Source of the DNA: Dermanyssus gallinae
Lineage: Eukaryota > Arthropoda > Arachnida > Mesostigmata > Dermanyssidae
Assembly (NCBI GenBank): GCA_003439945.1
Contig: QVRM01001806.1
Span: forward strand, 1 to 64,000
Direction of reading: 5' to 3'
Length of the DNA stretch: 64,000 bases
This document shows positions 19,363-28,180 of the stretch, piece after piece. The notes under the pieces are model-generated. The model made no database searches and was not told the origin of the DNA. It worked only from the letters and a program-made list of their open reading frames with translations. The position numbers and the translations under genes are program-made. Every line of letters starts with the position of its first letter. Within the stretch, counting starts at the first letter, position 1.

Positions 19363-22057
19363 TCATAATACTCTATCTTCTTCACGCTTTCGGCGAGAGA
19401 AGTAGTGCAACGATGTTTTGTCCAGCGCTGTGCATTCCACTGCATGGTACTTGGCACACCTCTGCAGGCAGAACTGGCAGGTGCACAACTCGTTCTCCTC
19501 GTGAAAGGCTGCGTTTGAACATACCAGGTAATGATAACCGTGCACTATGTACCTAGTGTATACGTGACGACTATCACATGCAGGACCAGCCAAAGGTGCA
19601 CGGCATTGAAAACGTCCAAACCACCGACCTCCCGTCTGGCCTGTTCGATTTTAGCTTCCCATTCAGAAATAAAACATTCGTATGGTACTGTACGCGGCAT
19701 CTTCAGCCTTAGTCGGATTGTTTCAGTAGCCGGTGGACAACCTGACATGAGATACACAAAACGGCTTTCTGCTCGAATAGACAAACAAAGCACTCGATTC
19801 ATATATAATGAGAAACACCTCTCAAGCTGGTTAAAATTCGCCAGTGTGAGGTGGTACCACACCCTGTCAAGGCCATACATCAGCCCGGAACAATCTTAAG
19901 CATGAAGAGCCTCACTGCTGAGAAAACGGACACTCTTCGGACATTGCCTACTTCCCCGTAAAGAGAGACAAGTGCCTTCCGTACTGTTTCATTTATATGC
20001 GCTGTGAACGTCGTTCCCCTATAATGAACCCGAAGGCCAAGATACTGGAAAGAGTTAACAAACTCCAATGGTTGGCCGCAGCAACGTATGACGTCTCTGG
20101 CAGCCAATCGACCTCCACGCCTGAATTTCATGGCTTTGGTCTTCCTGATGTTTATCCCAAGTCCCTTCGAGACAAGGAACGCCTCTATCATAAAGGTAAT
20201 GCGCTTGATGGCACCTAGGTCGCGATGAGCGACCACGATATCATCTGCATACATCACCACCACGGATTTTTGGTACTCCTGTCGGACGTAACCGACGAGG
20301 TCAGCAAGGAGAAGTGTAAACGAGACGCAGCTCAGCGGGTCTCCTTACGGAGTTCCCTCATTTTGCTTAATCTTCAATACACCCTGCTCACCGTCTACCA
20401 ACAAGGTGTCCTCAAAGAAACTTGCTATTACACTCAGGAGAGAGCCACCCACTCCTGCTCGTTGGAATGCTTCAACCAGCAGATAGCGAGGGGCTTTGTC
20501 AAAGGCCTTGACGCAGTCAATAAAGACTGCATACAGATAACCTCTGGGTTGTGCCACAGCTCGCTCGATTTCTGACTGGAGAACGTGAATTGCATCACGG
20601 GTGCCTCGGCCTCTCCTAAAGCCGAATTGCTCTGGTGGAAGTGCCTCTTCAGCCACGTGCTCAATCCGCCGAATAACCACCTTACAGAAAATCTTCTTCA
20701 ATGTTGGTTCTTACGCCACTCCACGGTTAGTCTTTATAATTTAATTAAAGAAATCACAAAGAATTTCTGCCAAGATAGGGTGTGACTGGATCCAATGCTC
20801 ATAGCAGATTTGATCGGGTCCTGAGCTCTTTCTCTTCGGGAGTGACCGTAGGACCTGGCACACCTCCTCCACCCCGAAAGGCAGATTCATGTTGTAAGAT
20901 TGGAGATACGGCCGCAACGTCACGATTGAATAGAATATTAGTTAGGTGGCTCTTTACCTGTCCGTCACTAAGCGGATTCCCCGCCCTACGAGGTCGCACG
21001 ATGTAAGCTGAGGGCTCTCGTTCTGCTCTTTCAAGTAGCTGTCGTTCCTCCCGCCTCGCGTGTTCCCTTTTATGATCATAGCAGAGTCTTATATAGGCCT
21101 TTCTACGTTCAAAGTAGTCCCGCCTGGCTTGCAGTGATGATGGTGCTTTGGCTCTTGCATGGCGCAGGAGTTCGAGCACTTCAACGTGGGCTAGATAGCA
21201 GGCTCGAGAGTACCACGGGCGTGATCTTTTCTGCCATAACCTTTTCCACTTCACTGCACTTCTCATCGTCCTTTCCAGGTGGTCACAGGTGGTATCGATG
21301 CCAAGGCTAACCTCAAGACCGCCCACCGCTCAGTCCAAACGAGATAGATTTATCCGTCTCATTGCAGACCAGCGCGGCGGATTATGTCGGTATCGCCAAA
21401 TACCGGGAACATCGACAACGGCCAACACTGGTTGGTGTTTTCGGGCCGCTTTATCGAAAACATCGAAGCTTTCAATTTCACGGCTGACAAGGTTGTGAAA
21501 CAACAGGTCGATGGTGCTGCTTCCATTGTGACTTAAATATGTATAGTCTTCGCGCGCGTTTGCACATCTTAGACCAATATTTTCCATCACCTGAAGCAGC
21601 ACCTCGCCTTTATCATCGTTGGCCCCACAATCGATGCTGGCATTGAAATCACCGCCGACGATAGTTGGCATGGTCAGGTTTAACTCTAAAAGTCCAAAGC
21701 TTACCGTCTCAGCAACCTCCGCAGAATCGAATGTGGGTGGGAAATAGAATACAGCGACGTTTACCCTCCCAGAGGAGAGCACTACGCAGTATTCATCTTT
21801 CTTGACGCATTGCATCGGTGGTGAGCGTTTATGTAGGTAGATAGATAACCCACCCACAGGTCTCCCCGACCTCCCGCAGGTAAGACAGCCAGCTGGTGAA
21901 AGCCCCGCATATCACTGATATGCAGTTCGTCCCGCTGAAATGTCTCCGTGAGGAGTGCAATGTCAACCAACTTAAACATGTCATCACGTGCAAGATCCAT
22001 TGCCCCCTTAAGTCCCTCACAATTCCAGAGAAGCACTCGTAGAGGTATGTTTGCCAC
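19363..22057 (-). pseudogene. Family Z ORF2: APE endonuclease and reverse transcriptase, several frameshifts
   Basis: In order on the minus strand: the endonuclease start VLLWNCEGLKG (22,040), GGDFNASIDCG and SSTIDLLFHN (21,650-21,500), a basic linker (21,326-20,799), RT with LPKRKSSGPDQICYEHW, EQFGFRRGRGTRDA, FIDCVKAFDKAP, VVMYADDIVVAHRD (20,260) and AMKFRRGGRL, then the C-terminal YIVHGYHYLVC and CQFCLQRCAKYHAVEC. Frames change near 21,850, 21,330, 20,750, 20,345, 19,880 and 19,560. The order matches family Y ORF2, to which it is a distant relative. Confidence 0.87.
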
Positions 22058-22084
22058 TACGCTTGCAGTTCTAGAACTGGTCAG

Positions 22085-22955
22085 TCACTTACGGGGGCTT
22101 GGGCCGCCAGGCGCACTAAAACTCTCCTTAACCATCCTCTCGTAGGGGACGTCTCCAACCCAGCGACAGAACAGGCTTCCCTTTGGCCAGAATTCATTTC
22201 TGCAACAGTTTGCGTAATCTTCGTCACGCACCACCACACAGAACACAGCATCACTACCATGTGTATGTAGCTTCCAAACTGCTTTCACAGTTATGCCCTT
22301 GCCAGTAAGCCAGGCCTGCAGCCCGACCGCCGATGTCTTCTGCGCTAATCGTGCCACTCTCAAGGCGCAGATCTTCGCTGGTCTAGCATAGACTTCCAAT
22401 CCGCCTATGTCATCTGTTGCACTACCGCGCTGCATTCGATGTTTTGTTTTGTTGTCTCATCGCTTACGAATCATAACAAAACCATCGTCGTCTGCCTTCT
22501 CCTCCGGTCGTGGGTCAGCTGGATCTGCTGTCGGCGTTGTTGTTACCGCAGCTGGTGACGCCGCTGTACCACCACCAGGTGGTTCCATCTCAACAACAGC
22601 GCCGTTAAAGTTGCTACTGTCCTTACTCAACTCTGCAGACGCCAAGCTTCTCTTGGCGCCTGCGCGGTTGTTTTTGCTGGTCTCTCCAGCCAGCTCGTCT
22701 TTGGCTGACGTCACCTCCTTCTGTGCTGTCTGCTAGCCAGACTTTCTTGTTTTTCCGCGCTGTCCGCGTTCCGCTGCTTTTCTCCACGCTAATTTTGTCA
22801 CTTAGCGTGGAGTTCAAACCCCCTGTAAGCGTAAGAGGTGCGGCAAACTGTTCCTGCGGGATTGCCTCGATTTTGGCAACCCGCTGCTGTAGTGCCGTGT
22901 GTGCTAACCACAGTTTCACAAAGTTCCACTGTAGCTCGCTCAATCGGCCGCACAA
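22085..22955 (-). pseudogene. Family Z ORF1
   Basis: The N-terminal segment (22,955-22,623) has a likely coiled coil (LQWNFVKLWLAHTALQQRV). A low-complexity Pro/Ala/Gly-rich part and, after a frameshift, a C-terminal domain follow, with VKAVWKLHTHGSDAVFCVV and NEFWPKGSLFCRWV, like the small RNA-binding C-terminal domain of some CR1/L2-type ORF1s. The stop at 22,085 leaves 27 bases before ORF2. It lacks the PHD and esterase domains of family Y ORF1. Confidence 0.7.
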
Positions 22956-23632
22956 CGTACCGTGACTTGGTTCCTGGGTATCACAGGCTCCACCCGTGGA
23001 ACACTTTTGAGCAGCCTTGACTGCACCCCACTAGTTGTTCACCCGTCTTTAACGGGAGCGAACACTTCGAACAATTGAACATCACGACTGCTAGCAGACG
23101 AACGAAATATTGATTGCGCGAAGGCTCTCAGTGACATCCTTAGTCTGTCCAAGTTTTATCATAACATTCTGCACAATCATGTCGGACACAGGAAAAAATG
23201 CTCGATGGGTACTATCTAGAATAGGTATGTACCGTCTAGGTGCTTCAATGTTTAGTCACCATCTTCTTCTCCAAGAGTCGAATTGTGGCAATGGTCATAT
23301 AGTAATGAGCGATTAGTTTACTGCAGAATGCCTACAAGTTTTTACTGCGCTCACCAACAACAGCTCTAAAGAGTCGTTTAGGCATCACTAGAGCGCTCTA
23401 GCTCAGAGCTGAAAATATTGAGGTTTTTCTAGTCGCATACGGAATCACATTGACTCAACTTATTCATCTGGCCTGACAACGTGTATTGCATCTTTTTTTA
23501 TTAAAAAAATAAGATGGGGGCGTCTCGGTTTGCGCAAATTGGTGTTTCAGGCCATCGAGTTGGGACTATAATAGAAAGCATCAAAAATCACAAGTTGTAG
23601 GTGTGGTTCGGTGCATGGCTATAAACTGTAAA

Positions 23633-23793
23633 GTCGAGCCCGGTGGCGTGGTGGCATGCGTCTGCGCCTCGTAATCGGAGGAGACACATAGGTGCGCGGG
23701 TTCGAACCCCACCGTTGCACATTTCTATTTATGGGGGTCCGTCTATGAAGCAATGCGAAAAGCCGTTCCATGGACGTTAAATCTTGGCTGAGA
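23633..23793 (+). mobile_element. tRNA-derived SINE-like insertion, 161 bp
   Basis: GTAAA at 23,628-23,632 and 23,794-23,798 flanks it, and the paralogous P2 sequence near 55,730 lacks it. The head is tRNA-like: an A-box-like TGGCGTGGTGGC and a perfect B box GGGTTCGAACCCC at 23,698-23,710. A non-tRNA body of about 80 bp follows. No clean cloverleaf folds, so it is not a functional tRNA gene. Confidence 0.8.
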
Positions 23794-24039
23794 GTAAATA
23801 CGTAGACATCGGAATAATGATTCTATTTTTAGGGAAAACAGCAAAAATATCTCTATCTATACTATATCCTAGAAGTAGCAGAAACGCTGCAAACATACGC
23901 CTGAGCAGGAAAACTGTACCTTTCTGTTTTGCGTTGACAACGAAGCTATTGTCAGCCTAAAACAAAGGTCACTCACTCTTAGCTGAAAAGGATAGTTTAT
24001 ACTAAGCTTGCATTTGATATTCTAGATTTCGACAGAGCT

Positions 24040-24348
24040 ATGTCACGCGGAGAGCACACTTTGAAGTACAGATCAGCCACGTTGAAGCGCCTGCGGTCTC
24101 GACAGCGCTCGCTGCAATGCACAGGAAAGCGCGTCAGACGAATGCAATATTGCAAAGCTCTACATACTCTTACAGGAAGCGGTCACAAGTGTGGCAAATA
24201 TGAACTAGAAGATATCAAGAATATCTACCAAATGGTTACATCTGCTGCTCCTTACGTCAAAATATTACTAGATCATTACATGCCCAAAGCCACCCAAGAG
24301 GTTTGCACCAGTTTTTTCTTACATCTGAATATCGTAATATCGTCTTAA
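24040..24348 (+). CDS. Small conserved ORF of unknown function (P1 copy), 102 aa
   Basis: The protein starts MSRGEHTLKYRS. It has an Arg/Lys-rich first half and a second half with ELEDIKNIYQMV and LLDHYMPKATQEVCTSFF. The P2 paralogue at 55,969 keeps the same start and an indel-free frame for about 285 bases, while surrounding sequence has many indels, which argues for past or present coding constraint. The ends differ: a one-base difference after CTSFF gives 102 versus 95 residues. AAGAGGTTTGC near 24,298 could be a splice donor, so this may be one exon of a larger gene. I do not recognise the family. Confidence 0.5.
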   Translation: MSRGEHTLKYRSATLKRLRSRQRSLQCTGKRVRRMQYCKALHTLTGSGHKCGKYELEDIKNIYQMVTSAAPYVKILLDHYMPKATQEVCTSFFLHLNIVISS

Positions 24349-24536
24349 CGTATTTAATATTCATTCCACGTAAAACAGCATATATACCCTTTTGACTCAC
24401 CCGTATTGAGCATACACAGCAACAAAACGTAAATGCACTATTTTCGCTTTTGCATAAACGTGTGTATTATACACGAATTTTAATTGTGTCACACTTAAAT
24501 AAATATACACTATAAAAGTACCTATGAGCATAAATA

Positions 24537-26116
24537 CAGTCCCTTAAAAAAATATAGGGCCACCCACTTTTGCTACATTTCACGCATTTATTATAACCAA
24601 ATGTGTAAAGATCCCAGTGATACATGCTCACAGAGTAACAACGAGGACTTCTATCGACATTTGGGGTCTCGGATTACTTTGAACCACGAGATTTCCACAT
24701 TTGGCACAGCTGCACCGCGAAAAAATGAGAATGTCACTAGCAAGATGCATGTACTAACGAGTGAATTAAACGGAATAACGACACTTGGGCTCATTTAACG
24801 GCTCGACAGAAACAAAGGCAGACCTCCTACCAGAAGTCTTTTTTTGTTGAAACGATAGGCTTAGGCTGGCGCCTCATGGGTGAAGAAAAGGCCCATATCA
24901 AGGCTTATAAGGACATCGGCCTCTTTAATCGCAAAATTTCCTGTCAACTGGGGCATTGTGCCCAAGTAGTAAATAACTTTGTTCATTTAGGTAAAAAAAT
25001 ACGCCAGTAAAAGAGGAGTTCCGGGCGTCCAAATTTTATTTCGGAACGAAACAAGCTGCAATTCTGAATAAAGCGTCGAACTCTACGCCCTCGGCGAGCG
25101 CAATTGCGGCGGCGGCCGACGTGCAAACGAAAGTGCGAAATTGTGCAAAGCTTCCTCAGGAAGACAAATTGGCAAAAACACAAGAAAAAACAACGATTGA
25201 CCACTGACCGATGAAAGCTCGTCTTGACTTCGCCCACGATAAAATGTCATGGACCACTGAGTGCCCACGATACGATGTGATGGACCACTGAGTGACACAA
25301 AGCGCTCTTTTCGAATGAAAAAAGTTTAACTTTGATGAATCGGATCGATTTTACTATTATTCGCACGATGTCCGCAAGGAAGAACGAATTTTGTCAAAAC
25401 GTCACTTAGGTGGCGGTTCAGTGGTGATCTGGGCTGCTGTCGGATATTATACAAAGTCGTCGATTGTGTTTTTAGACGGTCGTGTTTATTCGACGCGATA
25501 CGGGGATTTGCTAAAAGAGCAATCGGCGCATTTTAAGCTGATGGGATGGCCAAACTTCGTTTTTACACACGATAACGCCCCGATTCACACCGCCTGGCTG
25601 ATCGGAAGCTGGTTCGACCAACGTCACATTGAATTCCTTCGCTAGCCTGCACTCTCATCGGATCTTAATATGATCCAGAATGTGTGGAGCTGGCTCGAAC
25701 AAAAAGTTTACACGGATAAAAAACAATTTTCGAGGCTTGGGACGAGCTCTTGCAAAACGGCATCCAAAGTTCGTTTAACATTATACCAAACCGCACTTTT
25801 GAGGTTATCTGACTTAATGGGAAGTTCACTGAGTACTATGTATAGTCTAAATGCCGTGAAATTAGCCCAAATGCCGTTGATCTGCTTAATTAATTTGTTA
25901 AAACAGGTATCTTGCTAGTGACCTTATAATTTCGCGGTGTAGCTGTGCCAAATGTGAAAATCTCGTGGTTCAAAGTAATCCGACACCCTAAATGTCGATA
26001 GAAGTCTTTGCTGTTACTCTGTGAGCATGTATCACTGTGATTTAACCACGATTAGTTATAATAAACGCGTAAAATGTAACAAAAATGGGTGGCCCTATAT
26101 TTTTTTTCAGGGACTG
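24537..26116 (+). mobile_element. Tc3-like DNA transposon, 1,580 bp, with long inverted repeats
   Basis: Inverted repeats of about 190 bp (24,537-24,725 and 25,930-26,116) start CAGTCCCT and share ATATAGGGCCACCCA. TA flanks both ends (24,535-24,536 and 26,117-26,118). The P2 paralogue near 56,430 lacks the element. Long inverted repeats and a transposase with Tc3-type motifs place it in the Tc1/mariner superfamily. The transposase is broken. Confidence 0.92.
24940..25918 (+). pseudogene. Tc3-like transposase pseudogene
   Basis: The DNA-binding part (24,960-25,190) contains RSSGRPNF-like sequence. The catalytic core has LDFAHDKMSWTTE, a DESDRF region, HLGGGSVVIWAAVGYYTKS (25,400), FVFTHDNAPIHTAW (second Asp) and PALSSDLNMIQNVWSWLEQ, in which the final acidic residue of the DDE/D triad has become Gln (ENVW in the family). 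A TGG-to-TAG change gives a stop near 25,643, with frameshifts near 25,220 and 25,330. The copy is inactive. Confidence 0.85.
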
Positions 26117-26650
26117 TACATACATTAGTGACACAGGCTGCGACCACATGCGCAGGCGCCTCAATAATCTCTGTTCTGCTCCTACCGCTACTTTCATAGG
26201 TTTAGTCGCATAAGACTGCCACACTGGGAATGTTTTAGAGCAGGTATCAACATGGTCCTATTGGACTAGGGGGTTTTACCCCCATATTTACAAATGCTGC
26301 AAATGTATTGTAGAACGGATCGACATCATGCTCTGATCTGCTGATGCTTCAAGGAGCAGTTTGTAAATTTCCAATGTCGCTTCTCCAGACACATAGAACC
26401 GATAAACGGCTTTCAGGAATTCTTACACTGCACGTTTTGAGTCCAAGCGAGACACTTGCTACGCTTCTCGTGATACTCGGTTGCTCTTTTCAAGACTCTG
26501 CACTTCGTTCTTCATCATAACCTTCGTGCGGCGTGCACAAATGCTGCAAAATTTGACCACAAAGTCGGCAGATACTGATAAAAATGTCCTAATCTCTCAG
26601 AGTTCCTGCAGCCCCTTAACAGATATTGCAACTGTTGCTTGCAAATCTCT

Positions 26651-26710
26651 GCTGGAGGCTGATAAGCTTCTCAGCATCTAGCTGGAGGCTGATAAGCTTC
26701 TCAGCATCTA
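26651..26710. repeat. Perfect 30-bp tandem duplication
   Basis: GCTGGAGGCTGATAAGCTTC plus the next 10 bases is repeated exactly at 26,681-26,710. The P2 block has one unit near 58,382, so the duplication is recent and specific to P1. Confidence 0.95.
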
Positions 26711-27530
26711 GCTGGAGCAGACGGGATCCCCTCCCCCCATTATACTGAGAAAGGCAGGGGGCTCGGCTCATTAAGTTATCCCAGCCGTCTGTGTAACCGT
26801 GCCAGCTATTTGTGGCATTTTTGTTTAAGTTGTCTGTTTCCACAATTCTAACTAGTAAGTAAGTAGTAGTTATTTTGGGGGATTCTTTGGAAATATTTTT
26901 GCCGCTAGCTTGACAACATTTTCTCTAGATTCACAGTCTCCGCCTAAACGGATATTTGGAGTTTCCGTATTGTACCCTGAGCCACCTGTGTTGATTTTCT
27001 TTTACTAAATCCATGCTTCTAGTTAGAACGGCTTCGGGTTGCTTTGTCAGCCTCCCAGAGATCGTTTTGAATAAACATTTGGAGTGTTTTCTCTCCAATA
27101 TTGTAGCTCCGTTTCGGCCACTTTTCCTTTACCTAATAACCTCATTCTGCCTTCTTTACTTGTTTTTTAAGTTTACTCCGTCTTCGTCTATTCATTAAAG
27201 CGCTGCTCAATGCACTACAAGTGACAGCATCCCCTTCATGTGTTTGTTCCATACTGAATCGTTTCCGAACGCATTTCCTCAGGAAGCATTCTCGATTACG
27301 GTCTCTCTAATTAGTAGTAGTATCTACTCTTGTCCACATACCTGACGAACGCTCTTCAAGCTTTTATGTTTCAATCGAACACTGTTTATCTCGTGCCGCC
27401 TTTTTTATGTATTTGGCTGCGTTTCTGCTGCATACAATAGGTTCAGTTCATTTCCTCCTTTGTGGCATAGACCTGATGAGGGCTATGAACATATTCAGAC
27501 CGAGGATTGTACCCGTAGTCGCCTAGTCAT

Positions 27531-27840
27531 CTAGCGTTTACCGCAAGGGTGCACTCAAATCAAACAAAAGAGCTTGAAAAGAAGCTCTTTCAAGCCACAG
27601 CGGAGGCAAGATCGACAGGAGTTCGTTCGAGAGAGGGTTTCGTTGGAACTACAGAGAAGCAACGACAAGACGACGTTGAGTGATCATCAACAGTCAAGCA
27701 GCAATAAGACAAATAATATTGCAAATCTTAAACACTTAACATAATAGCGATTGTGGTACCTGCACATTTTATTAACATTGTTTCATTATATGTAAATATT
27801 TGTTTTGTTGTTTGTTATAGTTTTGAAGTTAAAACGTTTT
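27531..27840. other. Spacer between P1 and the W gene start; no gene seen
   Basis: Homology with P2 ends near 27,530. The only structure is a small hairpin at about 27,570-27,593 (AAAGAGCTT and AAGCTCTTT around a six-base loop). Nothing else supported. Confidence 0.5.
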
Positions 27841-27844
27841 ACTT

Positions 27845-27986
27845 CTAAGTTCCGGTGCACATACGTTTGTGGTACTTTAAGTTTATATCTCTCTTTAAAA
27901 TCAATTTTTGTCGGGCAAACGTATTTTCTAACGGGATGAAGACTTCAGGCTTTGTGTTCTCGTCTGCAACGCTAGAGGACTTGTGT

Positions 27987-27990
<4 letters not shown>
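27845..27990 (-). pseudogene. W gene family, isolated N-terminal segment
   Basis: The minus strand encodes [19 protein letters not shown], matching [19 protein letters not shown] at 32,872 on the plus strand. The two starts face away from a (TA)n spacer now holding the family Y element, making an inverted pair. Only this first part of the gene is present here. Confidence 0.65.
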
Positions 27991-28050
<60 letters not shown>

Positions 28051-28064
28051 CACACATTTATATT

Positions 28065-28095
<31 letters not shown>

Positions 28096-28104
28096 TTCAC
28101 ATGA
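27990..28104. repeat. (TA)n microsatellite, left of family Y element
   Basis: About 115 bp of nearly pure TA with TATATTTATA interruptions. It matches the tract at 32,711-32,843 on the other side of the element, so the element probably inserted into one long TA tract. Confidence 0.95.
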
Positions 28105-28180
28105 TTTATTTACACACCAGATTGGGTAAAATATACAATAGTAGGATCGATATCACTACAGTCTCGTAATGATATTAATA

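Larger units (their letters stand above)
19301..23101 (-). mobile_element. Family Z CR1-like non-LTR retrotransposon, full-length but decayed
   Basis: ACGAAATA at 19,293-19,300 and 23,102-23,109 is the target-site duplication; the paralogue at 43,996-44,030 and 55,190-55,210 shows the uninterrupted site. On the minus strand the 3' end is GAGTGAAATAAAT plus TTGAAT-type repeats. ORF1 (22,085-22,955) and ORF2 (19,363-22,057) are both broken. About 3.8 kb, close to full length for a two-ORF element with a short leader. Confidence 0.9.
23102..27530. repeat. Duplicated block P1, main part
   Basis: It is collinear with 55,197-59,376 (P2) but clearly diverged, with many indels outside the small ORF at 24,040. 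P1 carries insertions absent from P2: a SINE-like element at 23,633-23,793, a Tc3-like transposon at 24,537-26,116 and a 30-bp duplication at 26,651. P2 has its own insertion at 56,834-58,185. Apart from these I see no genes in it. Confidence 0.85.

Noticed and set aside
23640..23715. Functional tRNA gene
   Set aside because: Perfect B box, but no cloverleaf acceptor stem, and the segment is a flanked insertion absent from the paralogue, so it is SINE-like.
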